Source: Lonsdalea britannica
GTDB lineage: Bacteria; Pseudomonadota; Gammaproteobacteria; Enterobacterales; Enterobacteriaceae
NCBI RefSeq assembly: GCF_946477055.1
Contig: NZ_CAMKXG010000033.1
Location: 1-19,517 of the forward strand
Direction of reading: 5' to 3'
Length of the DNA: 19,517 nt
In this document: piece by piece, positions 7,678 through 17,170 of the stretch
How the letters are laid out: every line of letters starts with the position of its first letter
How positions within the stretch are numbered: the stretch's first letter is position 1
Translations under genes and position numbers: made by a program
Notes under the pieces: model-generated
Databases searched by the model: none
Told to the model about the DNA's origin: nothing
What the model saw: only the letters and a program-made list of their open reading frames with translations

Positions 7678-9702
7678 CTACTCTTTGCCTCTCGCCTTCG
7701 CCAGCTGGGCGCGAATATTCGCCAAATGCCCTTGCCCTTTCTGCATTCGCTCCTGTGGGCTCACCACTTTTCTCACCGTTTCCCACTCTACGTCGTCCTG
7801 CGGCAGCTCCAGCAGAAACCGACTGGGTTCCGGACGAATTAATTCGCCATACTGACGGCGCTCGCGACACATCGTGAAGGTCAGCTCTTTTTGCGCCCGG
7901 GTGATGCCGACATAGGCCAACCGCCGCTCTTCATCGACGTTGTCTTCATCGATACTGGTCTGATGCGGCAGCAATCCTTCTTCCATCCCGACCAGATAGA
8001 CATTCGGGAATTCCAACCCTTTGGAGGCATGCAGCGTCATGAGCTGCACCTGATCGAGATCTTCTTCGCTTTCGTTGCGTTCCATCATGTCTCGCAACGT
8101 GAAGCGCGTGACGACCTGCGTCAGCGTCATCGGCTCGTCCAGATCGCTTCCCTCCAGCATTTCCGTCATCCATGTGAACAGCTGGTTGACGTTCTTCATG
8201 CGCATCTCCGCCGCTTTCTGGCTGGGGGAGGTTTCATACAACCAACTTTCGTAATCTAACCCGTGAATCAAATCGCGCACCGCCGCGACCGGCTCCCGTT
8301 CCGCCTGGCGAGCAATCTCTGCCAGCCACTGCGTAAAACGCTGGAGCGATTCCAGACCGCGGCCGGTCAACACCTGAGAGAGTCCCACGTCAAAGCTGGA
8401 GTGAAACAGGCTGCGGTTGCGCTGATTCGCCCATTCACCCAGCTTCTTTAACGTGGCCGGACCGATTTCACGCTTTGGCGTATTCACAATACGCAAAAAC
8501 GCGCTGTCATCGTCAGCATTGGTCAACACGCGCAGGTAGGCCAGCAGATCCTTGATTTCTGGGCGAGAGAAGAACGAGCTACCGCCGGAAATTTTGTAAG
8601 GAATGCGGTTTTGCATCAGCACTTTCTCGAACAGTCTCGACTGATGATTGCCACGATAAAGGATGGCGTAGTCGCGGTACTGGGTCTTATTAATGAAGTG
8701 ATGCGCGATCAGTTCGCCGACCACCCGTTCAGCTTCATGATCTTCATTATTGGCGGTAATAATCTTCAGTTCATTGCCATACGCCAGCTCCGAATAGAGC
8801 CGTTTCTCGAAGACGTGCGGGTTGTTGGCGATAAGGATATTGGCTGCTTTTAGAATGCGTCCGGACGAACGGTAATTCTGCTCCAGTTTAATCACCTGTA
8901 ACGCAGGAAAGTCGTGCTGTAGCAGTTCCAGGTTCTGCGGACGTGCGCCGCGCCAGGAATAAATCGACTGGTCATCATCGCCGACCACGGTAAAGCGCGC
9001 TCGGCTGCCCACCAACTGTTTAACCAGCTCGTACTGGCTGGTGTTGGTATCCTGATATTCATCCACCAGCAGATAACGCAGGCGATGCTGCCAGCGTTCG
9101 CGGGCCTGTTCATTACGCCGGAACAAGAGCGTTGGCAGCAGGATGAGATCGTCAAAATCCAATACGTTGCAGGCGCGCAGGTGTTCACTGTAGAGCTGAT
9201 AACAGTGCGCAAACAGGCGATCCCGTTCCGAGCGAGCCAGCGCAGCGGCCTGGGGCGGTTCGATCAGATCGTTTTTCCAGTTGGAGATCGTCGAGATCAA
9301 CTGTTGCAGCAGCTCTTTGTCATTCTGCAACCAGATCTCCGTCAGCTCCTTGAGCAGCGCCAGCTGGTCCTGATCGTCGAACAGGGAGAAATTGGACTTC
9401 ATTTCCAGCGCGGCATATTCGCGCTTGATGATCTCCAGCCCCAGCGTATGGAAGGTCGCAATCATCAGGCCGCGACTTTCCTTTCGTCCCAGCGTCTGCG
9501 CCACACGCTCCTTCATCTCGCGGGCCGCCTTATTGGTAAAGGTGACCGCCGCGATATTACGCGCCTGATAGCCGCACTCCCGTATCAGATGGGCTATCTT
9601 CTGCGTGATAACGCGCGTTTTACCGGAACCGGCGCCGGCCAGGACCAGGCAGGGACCGGTAACAAACTCGACGGCGTGTTGTTGGCTGGGGTTTAAGCGC
9701 AT
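7678..9702 (-). CDS. rep: ATP-dependent DNA helicase Rep
   Basis: Rep is the UvrD-like superfamily 1A 3'-5' helicase. In E. coli it associates with DnaB and clears proteins, notably transcribing RNA polymerase, ahead of replication forks. The product is 674 residues (E. coli 673) and similar throughout. Motifs in order: Walker A AGAGSGKT (22-29), [26 protein letters not shown] (motif II, roughly 214-220), [13 protein letters not shown] (motif III), LEQNYRSS (motif IV), [12 protein letters not shown] (motif V) and AYVGITRAQ (motif VI). The frame extends 29 codons further upstream, but I chose the internal ATG at 9702 because [17 protein letters not shown] is the conserved N-terminus. It is convergent with pehX and divergent from ppiC. 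The 160-bp gap to ppiC shows no site I can name. Confidence 0.98.
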   Translation of the reverse strand: MRLNPSQQHAVEFVTGPCLVLAGAGSGKTRVITQKIAHLIRECGYQARNIAAVTFTNKAAREMKERVAQTLGRKESRGLMIATFHTLGLEIIKREYAALEMKSNFSLFDDQDQLALLKELTEIWLQNDKELLQQLISTISNWKNDLIEPPQAAALARSERDRLFAHCYQLYSEHLRACNVLDFDDLILLPTLLFRRNEQARERWQHRLRYLLVDEYQDTNTSQYELVKQLVGSRARFTVVGDDDQSIYSWRGARPQNLELLQHDFPALQVIKLEQNYRSSGRILKAANILIANNPHVFEKRLYSELAYGNELKIITANNEDHEAERVVGELIAHHFINKTQYRDYAILYRGNHQSRLFEKVLMQNRIPYKISGGSSFFSRPEIKDLLAYLRVLTNADDDSAFLRIVNTPKREIGPATLKKLGEWANQRNRSLFHSSFDVGLSQVLTGRGLESLQRFTQWLAEIARQAEREPVAAVRDLIHGLDYESWLYETSPSQKAAEMRMKNVNQLFTWMTEMLEGSDLDEPMTLTQVVTRFTLRDMMERNESEEDLDQVQLMTLHASKGLEFPNVYLVGMEEGLLPHQTSIDEDNVDEERRLAYVGITRAQKELTFTMCRERRQYGELIRPEPSRFLLELPQDDVEWETVRKVVSPQERMQKGQGHLANIRAQLAKARGKE

Positions 9703-9862
9703 GGGACATCTTGCTCTTTGTTCAAACGGAAGGCGATTGTAGCAAAAGTCGCGGAGGAGGATCGGCGGAAGTGGTCGCCGACGAGACAACGCGCATTGCT
9801 ATTGGTATTGCACGCGGGTTACAGTGCCTGCCAGCAACCCCCGATTAAAAAAGGTATATTCC

Positions 9863-10144
9863 ATGGCAAAAACAGCTTCGGCGCTGCACATTCTGGTCGA
9901 TACGGAACAGCAGGCCAACGACATCCTGGCCCAGTTGGAACAAGGCGCAGACTTCCAGCAGTTAGCCAAGAAGTTTTCAACCTGTCCGTCCAAACGCAAC
10001 GGCGGCGACCTGGGCGAATTTCGCCAGGGCGATATGGTGCCGACGTTTGATAAAGCCGTGTTCTCCTGCGAACTGCTCAAGCCCTGCGGACCGGTCAAAA
10101 CCCAGTTCGGCTATCACATCATCAAAGTGCTGTACCGCCGCTGA
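9863..10144 (+). CDS. ppiC: Peptidyl-prolyl cis-trans isomerase C (parvulin)
   Basis: This single-domain cytoplasmic parvulin catalyses cis-trans isomerisation of X-Pro bonds. The 93-residue product has the same length as E. coli PpiC. It shows the parvulin signature pieces [41 protein letters not shown] and [10 protein letters not shown]. The frame is open 13 codons further upstream, but the ATG at 9863 gives the conserved [12 protein letters not shown] start and has AAAAGG 8 bases before it. There is no signal peptide, in contrast to SurA or PpiD. It is convergent with ilvC across a shared terminator. Confidence 0.97.
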   Translation: MAKTASALHILVDTEQQANDILAQLEQGADFQQLAKKFSTCPSKRNGGDLGEFRQGDMVPTFDKAVFSCELLKPCGPVKTQFGYHIIKVLYRR

Positions 10145-10215
10145 TCTTGTGAACCGGACTGGCGGGTGATCCACCGACCATTCTCGCGCTGATGCCATTG
10201 CGGATAAGCTCGATC

Positions 10216-10248
10216 AAAAAGGGCGCAACTTTCGTTGCGCCCTTTTTT
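10216..10248. terminator. Bidirectional terminator between ppiC and ilvC
   Basis: AAAAAGGGCGCAAC (10216-10229) pairs perfectly with GTTGCGCCCTTTTT (10234-10247) around a TTTC loop. The A-run and T-run flanks give a U-tract on both strands, so it can end ppiC (plus) and ilvC (minus). Confidence 0.92.
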
Positions 10249-10281
10249 GTTGTCGGAATCACGTCTTATCGACGTGCAGGA

Positions 10282-11760
10282 TTATCCTGCAACCGCAATA
10301 CGTTTCATGTCGGTCATGTAGCCGCGCAGTTTCTTACCTACCACTTCGATAGGATGGTTGCGAACGGCTTCGTTAACGTCGCGCAGCTGTGCGTTGTCTA
10401 CTGCGGTCGCGGCAACGGCTTTACCGATATCGCCCGGCTGCAGGCTGCTCATGAATTTCTCTTTCAGCAGCGGCACCGCGGCGTTGGCGAACAGGTAGTT
10501 ACCGTATTCTGCCGTATCGGAAATAACCACGTTCATTTCGTACAGACGCTTACGGGCGATGGTGTTCGCGATCAGCGGCAGTTCGTGCAGTGATTCGTAG
10601 TAGGCAGACTCTTCGATGATGCCGGAGCTCACCATCGTTTCGAACGCCAGTTCAACCCCGGCTTTCACCATGGCGATCATCAGCACGCCATTATCAAAGT
10701 ATTCCTGCTCGCTGATTTTGCCTTCGAACTGCGGTGCGTTTTCGAACGCGGTTTTACCGGTTTCTTCACGCCAGGTCAGCAGTTTCACGTCACCGTTAGC
10801 CCAGTCTTCCATCATGCCGCGAGAAAACGCGCCGGAGATGATGTCGTCCATGTGTTTCTGGAACAGCGGCGCCATCAGAGTCTTCAGCTGTTCAGACAGC
10901 GCGTAAGCACGCAGTTTCGCCGGGTTAGACAGGCGATCCATCATCAGGGAGATACCGCCCTGCTTCAGCGCTTCGGTGATGGTTTCCCAACCGTACTGAA
11001 TCAGTTTTTCCGCATAGGCCGGTTCAACACCGTCAGCCACCAGTTTGTCGAAGCTCAGCAGAGAACCCGCCTGCAACATGCCGCACAGGATAGTCTGTTC
11101 GCCCATCAGGTCGGATTTTACTTCGGCTACAAAAGAGGACTCCAGAACGCCCGCACGGTGACCACCTGTCGCCGCAGCCCAGGCTTTGGCAATCGCCATG
11201 CCTTCGCCTTTCGGGTCGTTTTCCGGGTGTACTGCGATCAGCGTCGGAACACCGAAACCACGTTTGTACTCTTCACGCACTTCCGTACCCGGGCATTTCG
11301 GCGCAACCATCACAACCGTGATGTCTTTACGTACTTGCTCGCCCACTTCTACGATATTGAAACCGTGAGAGTAACCCAGCGCAGCGCCCTGTTTCATCAG
11401 CGGCTGTACGGCCTGTACTACGGCGGAGTGCTGTTTGTCCGGCGTCAGGTTAACCACCAGATCCGCCTGCGGGATCAGGTCTTCGTAAGTGCCAACGGTA
11501 AAGCCGTTTTCGGTCGCTTTGCGCCATGAAGCACGCTTCTCGGCGATGGCTTCTTTACGCAGGGCATAAGCGATATCCAGACCGGAATCGCGCATGTTAA
11601 GACCCTGGTTGAGCCCCTGAGCGCCACATCCCACGATCACGACTTTCTTGCCCTTGAGGTAGTTAGCTTCATCAGCAAATTCGTCGCGGTTCATAAAGCG
11701 ACATTTGCCCAATTGCGCCAGCTTCTGACGCAGGTTCAAGGTATCGAAGTAGTTAGCCAT
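10282..11760 (-). CDS. ilvC: Ketol-acid reductoisomerase (NADP+), class II
   Basis: IlvC is the second common step of isoleucine and valine synthesis. It performs Mg2+-dependent alkyl migration and NADPH reduction of acetolactate or acetohydroxybutyrate to the dihydroxy acid. The product is 492 residues, the long class II form of enterobacteria (E. coli 491) with a duplicated knotted C-terminal domain. The Rossmann motif is [14 protein letters not shown] (GCGAQG at 44-49). Metal/substrate segments include [30 protein letters not shown] and [21 protein letters not shown] chose the ATG at 11760 ([12 protein letters not shown]) rather than 11775, because it matches the family N-terminus; GGAG lies 9 bases upstream. 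It is divergent from ilvY. In E. coli IlvY activates ilvC in response to its substrates, and the palindrome at 11889-11903 fits that. Confidence 0.99.
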   Translation of the reverse strand: MANYFDTLNLRQKLAQLGKCRFMNRDEFADEANYLKGKKVVIVGCGAQGLNQGLNMRDSGLDIAYALRKEAIAEKRASWRKATENGFTVGTYEDLIPQADLVVNLTPDKQHSAVVQAVQPLMKQGAALGYSHGFNIVEVGEQVRKDITVVMVAPKCPGTEVREEYKRGFGVPTLIAVHPENDPKGEGMAIAKAWAAATGGHRAGVLESSFVAEVKSDLMGEQTILCGMLQAGSLLSFDKLVADGVEPAYAEKLIQYGWETITEALKQGGISLMMDRLSNPAKLRAYALSEQLKTLMAPLFQKHMDDIISGAFSRGMMEDWANGDVKLLTWREETGKTAFENAPQFEGKISEQEYFDNGVLMIAMVKAGVELAFETMVSSGIIEESAYYESLHELPLIANTIARKRLYEMNVVISDTAEYGNYLFANAAVPLLKEKFMSSLQPGDIGKAVAATAVDNAQLRDVNEAVRNHPIEVVGKKLRGYMTDMKRIAVAG

Positions 11761-11837
11761 GTGGAGATGCTCCATAATGATGTGTTAGTTGCCGTTGTTT
11801 CTTTGGGTTGCCGCCTCGGCGGCCCCGGAATAGACAC

Positions 11838-11843
11838 ATCATA
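11838..11843 (-). promoter_or_regulatory. Candidate -10 box of ilvC
   Basis: TATGAT (5 of 6 to TATAAT) is read on the minus strand 78 bases before the ilvC start. At 17-base spacing the -35 position reads TTTAAG, a poor match. That suits a promoter that depends on the IlvY activator. A TTGCAT half-site (11853-11858) lies just beside this -35 region. Confidence 0.42.
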
Positions 11844-11888
11844 TGACAGGAATTGCATTGCTTAAATTGATATATTAACAACGTGGCA

Positions 11889-11903
11889 TTGCATAATATG
11901 CAA
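11889..11903. promoter_or_regulatory. Likely IlvY operator palindrome
   Basis: TTGCAT-AAT-ATGCAA is a perfect 15-bp inverted repeat of the T-N11-A LysR type, centred 31 bp upstream of the ilvY start in the ilvY-ilvC gap. A further TTGCAT half-site lies 36 bp away near the ilvC -35 region. In E. coli IlvY binds two operators in this gap, represses its own gene and activates ilvC. The match is by position and symmetry. Confidence 0.7.
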
Positions 11904-11926
11904 CGTGAAAATAGGGCCTGCATTCG

Positions 11927-12817
11927 ATGGATTTACGCGATCTCAAATTATTCCTGCACCTGGTGGAAAGTCACCATTTTGGTCACACCGCTAAGGCTAT
12001 GCATATCAGCCCGTCAACCCTGTCGCGCCAGATACAGCGCATGGAGGAAGACATTGGGCAGGCACTGTTTTTACGGGATAACCGTACGGTGCGACTGACC
12101 GATGCTGGCGAGCATCTAAAAATCTTCGCCCAACAAACGCTGTTGCAGTATCAGCAAATGCAGCTGGCGATGTCCCAGCACGGCCAGTCGCTCAGCGGCG
12201 AACTGCGGGTATTTTGCTCGGTAACGGGAGCTTATAGCCATTTGCCGACGATTCTGGATCGTTTTCGCGCTCGCCATCCGCTGGTCGAGATCAAGCTGAC
12301 AACGGGCGATGCCGCCGACGCCGTCGACAAAGTTCGTTCGAACGTCGCCGACCTCAGCATCGCGGGTCATCCGGAACTGCTGCCGCCCAGCATGGTGTTC
12401 ATCCCTATCGGCAACATTCGCATCGCGCTGGTCATCCCGACGATGCCTTGTCCTGTCCAAGTCCAAATGCAGGATCCCCACGTTGACTGGAGCCAGGTTC
12501 CCTTTATTTTGCCGCAGTACGGACCGGTCAGAAAGCTCACCGAGCGCTGGTTCCGCCATCAGAAGATCGCCAGTCCGCTGATCTATGCGACCGTCTCCGG
12601 GCATGAAGCCATGGTATCGATGGTGGCGGTAGGGTGTGGCGTGGCGCTGGTCCCCGACGTCGTGCTGGAAAACAGCCCAGAGCCCGTACGCAATCGCGTG
12701 TTCGTGCTGCAAGAGCAAATTCTGGAGCCCATCCCGCTTGGGATCTGTATGCAGAAAAAACGCCTGAGCGAACCTCTGATTGCCGCCTTCTGGGAGACGC
12801 TACAGGAGACGCAATAG
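11927..12817 (+). CDS. ilvY: LysR-type transcriptional activator IlvY
   Basis: IlvY is the LysR regulator that, in E. coli, senses acetolactate/acetohydroxybutyrate and activates the divergent ilvC. The product is 296 residues (E. coli 297). The N-terminal winged helix-turn-helix spans about residues 1-60: MDLRDLKLFLHLVESHHFGH and HISPSTLSRQIQRMEEDIG, the latter holding the recognition helix. The linker helix follows, then the periplasmic-binding-protein-like effector domain from about 90 (SLSGELRVFCSVTGAYSHLP, KLTTGDAADAV, ATVSGHEAMVSMVAVGCGVALVPDVVLENSPEP). The ATG at 11927 gives the conserved start. A separate frame overlapping it is a shadow. The 3' end is 10 bp from the convergent DUF2461 gene, with no obvious terminator between. 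Confidence 0.97.
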   Translation: MDLRDLKLFLHLVESHHFGHTAKAMHISPSTLSRQIQRMEEDIGQALFLRDNRTVRLTDAGEHLKIFAQQTLLQYQQMQLAMSQHGQSLSGELRVFCSVTGAYSHLPTILDRFRARHPLVEIKLTTGDAADAVDKVRSNVADLSIAGHPELLPPSMVFIPIGNIRIALVIPTMPCPVQVQMQDPHVDWSQVPFILPQYGPVRKLTERWFRHQKIASPLIYATVSGHEAMVSMVAVGCGVALVPDVVLENSPEPVRNRVFVLQEQILEPIPLGICMQKKRLSEPLIAAFWETLQETQ

Positions 12818-12827
12818 CGCGGCGGTT

Positions 12828-13556
12828 TCAGCGAGACAACGACCGATCGGACAGGGCGTCGAACGCGCTGGCCTGCTCGGCCCGTTTCATCGTCTCAATA
12901 TCCATCAGATAGCGGTATAGCGGCTCCAGCCGGGTGAAACCTTCAGCCAGTACCGTCACCAACTCGCCGTTAAACAGCGCGGACATATCCTGACGGATAG
13001 CCATTGCCGCGAACGATTTACGGTTATACCAGTGCGCCAACGCCGCAGGCTGGTCTTTGATAAGCGGCCTGCGATAGCTCTCGCCCTCCAGCACAAATTC
13101 ATCGCCCAGACACTCTGCAACCTTGAGAAAACGAGGCGGATCTTCGAGTAACGTCTGCCGGAACAGCGCCATTGTGGGTCGACTGGCGCTGTAGTAGCCC
13201 AACCCGTACTGCCAACTGTCTGGCCTGATTTCAAAAAAATAGGTCGGTGCATCAGTCCAGTTTTTACGGTGGCGCTTAAAGGTCAGCCACATGTTGCTGC
13301 GATAGCGGGACTTATCGCGAGAAAAACGGGTATCCCGATGAATACGCGACAGGGTTTTTGTTGGGCGCGTTTCAAAAAGCTCATCGATATGCAGCATTGT
13401 GATGCCAAGCGATTCCACCAGCGCGCGAAACGGTGTTAAAAGCGTGGCCTCATAGTCAGATCGATGTTCTTCGAACCACTCTTTGCTGTTGTGTTGACGC
13501 ACCTCCTGCAGAAAGGTGAGTCCCTGTTGCGAAAATCCGTTGAATCCTGTTGTCAT
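12828..13556 (-). CDS. DUF2461 / TIGR02453 family protein of unknown function
   Basis: The 242-residue product starts GFSQQGLTFLQEVRQHNSKEWFEEHR and contains the charged motif RIHRDTRFSRDKSRYRSN (71-88) with RPTKTLSR just before it. That pattern is typical of the DUF2461 family. It has no signal peptide or membrane segment, so it is probably cytosolic. No enzymatic function is established for the family that I can name. It lies between ilvA and ilvY, where E. coli K-12 has no such gene. A GC-rich hairpin separates it from ilvA upstream, so it may be co-transcribed with the ilv operon by read-through or have its own promoter. The ribosome site is weak (GGGTGG about 11 bases upstream). Family assignment is fairly sure; role unknown. 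Confidence 0.87.
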   Translation of the reverse strand: MTTGFNGFSQQGLTFLQEVRQHNSKEWFEEHRSDYEATLLTPFRALVESLGITMLHIDELFETRPTKTLSRIHRDTRFSRDKSRYRSNMWLTFKRHRKNWTDAPTYFFEIRPDSWQYGLGYYSASRPTMALFRQTLLEDPPRFLKVAECLGDEFVLEGESYRRPLIKDQPAALAHWYNRKSFAAMAIRQDMSALFNGELVTVLAEGFTRLEPLYRYLMDIETMKRAEQASAFDALSDRSLSR

Positions 13557-13625
13557 GGCTCATGACCACCCTAGAAAAAATGAAGGAAACGCGTAACGGC
13601 CACCCGCTGTTCCCTCAAACGATAA

Positions 13626-13656
13626 CGCGCCCGCTGAATAACATCCAGCGGGCGCG
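13626..13656 (-). terminator. GC-rich hairpin after ilvA, possible operon terminator
   Basis: CGCGCCCGCTG (13626-13636) and CAGCGGGCGCG (13646-13656) form a perfect 11-bp stem with a 9-base loop, 35 bases past the ilvA stop. On the minus strand only scattered Ts follow (TTATCGTTTG), so it is a very stable hairpin with a poor U-tract. It may end ilvGMEDA partially or protect the mRNA 3' end. Confidence 0.55.
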
Positions 13657-13691
13657 CATCGGTCTACCCAGACGCAAAGCTTAGCGGTGCG

Positions 13692-15236
13692 TTAGCCTTT
13701 CATAAAAAACCGAAAAGCCGGATTTTGGGTTTCTTCGTGACACTCATAGCCCAAATCATGCAGATGGCGTTCAAATGCTTCATCGCGCTCGGCGAGTTCA
13801 AACGCCGCCAACACGCGACCGTAGTCGGTTCCATGGCTACGATAATGGAACAGGGAGATATTCCAGTGCGTTCCCAGCGTAATGAGGAATTTCAGCAACG
13901 CGCCCGGCGATTCCGGGAACTCGAAGCTATAGAGTTTTTCCTCCAGCGGTTTCGACGGTCGTCCACCCACCATGTAACGCACATGCAGCTTCGCCATTTC
14001 ATCATCAGACAGATCGACCACCTGATAACCGCCTGCCTGCAGATCGGACAGAATTTCCTGCCGTTCTTCGTGACCGCGCGTCAGGCGTACCCCCATGAAG
14101 ATGCAGGCGTCTTCGTCGCTGGAGTAGCGATAGTTGAATTCGGTGATGGCGCGACCGCCCAGCAGTTGGCACAGCTTCAGGAAGCTGCCTTTCTGCTCGG
14201 GGATAGTGACCGCCATCAGCGCTTCCCGCTGTTCGCCCAGTTCGCAGCGTTCGGACACGTAGCGCAGCCCGTGGAAATTGACGTTAGCCCCAGACAGTAC
14301 GTGCGCCAGTCGCTCGCCCTGAATATTGTGCTGCTGGATATATTTCTTCATCCCGGCCAGCGCCAAGGCGCCCGACGGCTCAGCCACCGCACGTACGTCT
14401 TCAAACAGGTCTTTGACGGCGGCGCAGATAGAGTCGCTATCGACCGTGATGACGTCGTCCAGATACTCCCGGCACAGACGGAAAGTCTCGTTGCCGATAC
14501 GTTTGACCGCCACACCTTCCGCAAACAGCCCGACGCGGGCCAAATCCACCGGCTCACCCGCATCCAACGCGGCGCGCAGGCAGGCAGAGTCTTCGGCTTC
14601 AACGCCGATGACTTTGATTTGCGGCATCAGTTGCTTAATCAGCACCGCGACGCCCGCGGCCAAGCCGCCACCGCCGACCGGGACGAACACCCGGTCAAGA
14701 TGCGCATCCTGCTGCAACAGTTCCATCGCCAGTGTGCCCTGTCCGGCGATAACCGCCGGATGGTCGAACGGCGGGACGAAGGTCATTTTTTGACATTCTG
14801 ACAGTTCGATGGCTTTGGCTTTGGCCTCATCAAAGTTGGCCCCGTGCAACAGCACTTCGCCGCCGAAACCGCGTACGGCATCGACTTTGATATCCGCCGT
14901 CGCGACCGGCATGACGATCAGCGCTTTGATGCCCAGACGATTGGCGGAGAGCGCTACGCCCTGAGCATGGTTGCCAGCCGATGCCGTCACCACGCCGTGG
15001 GACTTCTGTTCATCGCTCAGCCCAGCCATCATGGCGTAGGCGCCACGCAGCTTGAAACTGTGGACAGCCTGGCGATCTTCCCGCTTCACCAGAATGTCGT
15101 TGCCCAACCGGGCGGATAGCTTGTCCATCCGCTCCAGCGGCGTGACCTGCGCGATTTCATACACCGGCGAGCGAAGAACCGCCCGCAGGTATTCCGCGCC
15201 GCAGGGGGCGTCGGAAAGGGGTTGTGAAACTGCCAT
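13692..15236 (-). CDS. ilvA: Threonine ammonia-lyase (threonine deaminase), biosynthetic
   Basis: IlvA deaminates L-threonine to 2-oxobutanoate, the committed step to isoleucine, and is inhibited by isoleucine and activated by valine. The 514-residue product matches E. coli IlvA in length. The PLP-binding lysine is Lys62 in HSFKLRGAYAMM. ASAGNHAQG and the phosphate loop PVGGGGLAAG follow. The C-terminal regulatory part holds two ACT-like domains (about 340-410 and 430-510; KGSFLKLCQLLGGRAITEF and ESPGALLKFLITLGTHWNIS). The presence of both ACT domains marks it as the biosynthetic, feedback-regulated form and not catabolic TdcB. GGGAGG, inside the end of ilvD, lies 9 bases before the ATG, and the gap to ilvD is 5 bp. 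It is the last gene of ilvGMEDA. Confidence 0.99.
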   Translation of the reverse strand: MAVSQPLSDAPCGAEYLRAVLRSPVYEIAQVTPLERMDKLSARLGNDILVKREDRQAVHSFKLRGAYAMMAGLSDEQKSHGVVTASAGNHAQGVALSANRLGIKALIVMPVATADIKVDAVRGFGGEVLLHGANFDEAKAKAIELSECQKMTFVPPFDHPAVIAGQGTLAMELLQQDAHLDRVFVPVGGGGLAAGVAVLIKQLMPQIKVIGVEAEDSACLRAALDAGEPVDLARVGLFAEGVAVKRIGNETFRLCREYLDDVITVDSDSICAAVKDLFEDVRAVAEPSGALALAGMKKYIQQHNIQGERLAHVLSGANVNFHGLRYVSERCELGEQREALMAVTIPEQKGSFLKLCQLLGGRAITEFNYRYSSDEDACIFMGVRLTRGHEERQEILSDLQAGGYQVVDLSDDEMAKLHVRYMVGGRPSKPLEEKLYSFEFPESPGALLKFLITLGTHWNISLFHYRSHGTDYGRVLAAFELAERDEAFERHLHDLGYECHEETQNPAFRFFMKG

Positions 15237-15241
15237 CAGCT

Positions 15242-17092
15242 TTAGCCTCCCAGCTTGCTTTTATCCCGGACGGCACCTTTGTCAGCGCTGGTCGCCAGGC
15301 TAGCGTAGGCGCGTAATGCAAATGAAACCTGACGATCGCGGTTCTTCGGCGTCCAGGCCGCATCTCCACGAGCCAGCTGCGCTTCCCGGCGCTGGGCCAG
15401 CTCACCTTCAGTCACATCCAGTACAATACCCCGGTTCGGAATGTCGATAGCGATAGTGTCGCCGTCTTCCACCAGCCCAATCAGACCGCCGTTAGCCGCT
15501 TCCGGTGAAGCATGACCGATGGACAGACCGGACGTTCCGCCCGAGAAACGGCCGTCGGTGATCAGCGCGCAGGCCTTACCCAGTCCCATCGATTTCAGGA
15601 AGCTGGTCGGATACAGCATCTCCTGCATACCCGGACCGCCTTTCGGGCCTTCGTAGCGGATGACCACGACGTCGCCCGCTTCCACTTTACCGCTCAGGAT
15701 CGCTTCTACCGCGTCATCCTGACTTTCGTAGACCTTGGCGGGACCACGGAACACCAGGCTGTTTTTATCCACGCCCGCCGTTTTGACGATACAGCCATCT
15801 TCCGCCAGGTTGCCGTACAGCACGGCCAGACCGCCGTCCTGACTGTAGGCAAATTCCTTGGTGCGAATGCACCCTTCTTTGCGGTCGGTATCCAGTGAAT
15901 CCCAACGGCAATCCTGCGAGAAAGCCTGCGTGGTACGAATACCCGCCGGGCCAGCCGCATACATTTTCTTCACGCCTTCATCTTGTGTTTGCATCACATC
16001 GTAGGCCGCCAGCGTTTCCTGCAGCGACATACCCAGAATGTTGGTCACGTCGCGATGCAGCAGACCCGCGCGATCCAGCTCGCCTAAAATACCCAGCACG
16101 CCCCCGGCACGGTGAACGTCTTCCATATGGTATTTCTGCGTACTCGGCGCAACCTTGCACAGATGCGGCACTTTGCGCGACAGGCGATCGATGTCTTCCA
16201 TCGTGAAGTCAACTTCGCCTTCCTGCGCAGAGGCCAACAGGTGGAGAACGGTGTTGGTGGAACCGCCCATCGCGATATCCAGCGTCATCGCGTTTTCAAA
16301 CGCGTGTTTGTTGGCGATGTTACGCGGCAGCGCGCTATCGTCGTCCTGCTCGTAGTAACGTTTGGTCAGCTCGACAATGCGCTTACCGGCGTTGAGGAAC
16401 AGCTGCTTACGGTCGGCATGCGTCGCCAGCAGAGAACCGTTACCCGGTTGGGATAGGCCCAGCGCTTCCGTCAGACAGTTCATCGAGTTGGCGGTAAACA
16501 TGCCAGAACAGGAGCCGCAGGTCGGACAGGCGGAGCGCTCAATCTGCAGGCTGTCTTCATCGCTGACTTTCGGGTTGGCGCCCTGGATCATGGCGTCGAC
16601 CAGATCCAGCTTGATCAGCTGGTCGGACAGTTTGGTTTTACCGGCTTCCATCGGACCGCCGGAAACGAAAATGACCGGGATGTTGAGGCGCAGAGCCGCC
16701 ATCATCATCCCCGGGGTGATTTTGTCACAGTTGGAAATGCAGACCATGGCGTCCGCGCAGTGTGCATTCACCATGTACTCTACGGAATCCGCGATCAGTT
16801 CGCGGGAAGGCAGAGAGTAGAGCATACCACCGTGACCCATCGCGATGCCGTCATCGACCGCAATGGTATTGAACTCTTTGGCTACGCCGCCTGAGGCTTC
16901 GATCTGTTCCGCGACCAGCTTACCCAGATCGCGCAGATGTACGTGGCCGGGAACGAATTGCGTGAATGAGTTAACAACGGCAATGATAGGCTTGCCAAAA
17001 TCGGCGTCGGTCATCCCTGTGGCGCGCCACAAGGCTCGCGCTCCAGCCATATTACGACCATGCGTGGTGGTGGCTGAACGGTACTTAGGCAT
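15242..17092 (-). CDS. ilvD: Dihydroxy-acid dehydratase
   Basis: IlvD is an iron-sulfur enzyme that dehydrates dihydroxyisovalerate and dihydroxymethylvalerate to the 2-oxo acids that precede valine and isoleucine. The product is 616 residues, equal to E. coli IlvD. Likely cluster cysteines are Cys122 in [12 protein letters not shown] and the [11 protein letters not shown] group (Cys189, 192, 195). The metal/catalytic segments [11 protein letters not shown] and [11 protein letters not shown] are present. The E. coli enzyme has an oxygen-sensitive 4Fe-4S cluster, and the same is inferred here. GGAG lies about 10 bases before the ATG. It is preceded by a hairpin in the ilvE-ilvD gap. Confidence 0.99.
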   Translation of the reverse strand: MPKYRSATTTHGRNMAGARALWRATGMTDADFGKPIIAVVNSFTQFVPGHVHLRDLGKLVAEQIEASGGVAKEFNTIAVDDGIAMGHGGMLYSLPSRELIADSVEYMVNAHCADAMVCISNCDKITPGMMMAALRLNIPVIFVSGGPMEAGKTKLSDQLIKLDLVDAMIQGANPKVSDEDSLQIERSACPTCGSCSGMFTANSMNCLTEALGLSQPGNGSLLATHADRKQLFLNAGKRIVELTKRYYEQDDDSALPRNIANKHAFENAMTLDIAMGGSTNTVLHLLASAQEGEVDFTMEDIDRLSRKVPHLCKVAPSTQKYHMEDVHRAGGVLGILGELDRAGLLHRDVTNILGMSLQETLAAYDVMQTQDEGVKKMYAAGPAGIRTTQAFSQDCRWDSLDTDRKEGCIRTKEFAYSQDGGLAVLYGNLAEDGCIVKTAGVDKNSLVFRGPAKVYESQDDAVEAILSGKVEAGDVVVIRYEGPKGGPGMQEMLYPTSFLKSMGLGKACALITDGRFSGGTSGLSIGHASPEAANGGLIGLVEDGDTIAIDIPNRGIVLDVTEGELAQRREAQLARGDAAWTPKNRDRQVSFALRAYASLATSADKGAVRDKSKLGG

Positions 17093-17121
17093 ACTCTGAT
17101 TACTCCAGTTTAAAACAGATG

Positions 17122-17146
17122 ACCGGCAGCAAAACGCGCTGCCGGT
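17122..17146 (-). other. Perfect hairpin in the ilvE-ilvD gap
   Basis: ACCGGCAGC (17122-17130) and GCTGCCGGT (17138-17146) form a 9-bp stem with a 7-base loop, within a 78-bp gap where the other operon gaps are under 40 bp. No U-run follows directly on the minus strand (CATCTGTTTT). It could act as a partial terminator, an mRNA stabiliser or a processing site that sets ilvE versus ilvDA levels. Confidence 0.5.
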
Positions 17147-17170
17147 AAGAAAAGAATGTTGGTGATGTGA

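Noticed and set aside
9703..9789. Upstream extension of rep by 29 codons.
   Set aside because: The Rep family starts at MRLNP; the extension is Arg/Pro-rich with no similarity.
13725..14801. Long open frame (358 codons) antisense to ilvA.
   Set aside because: Composition rich in His, Gln and Arg is typical of antisense shadows; the sense frame is unmistakably IlvA.
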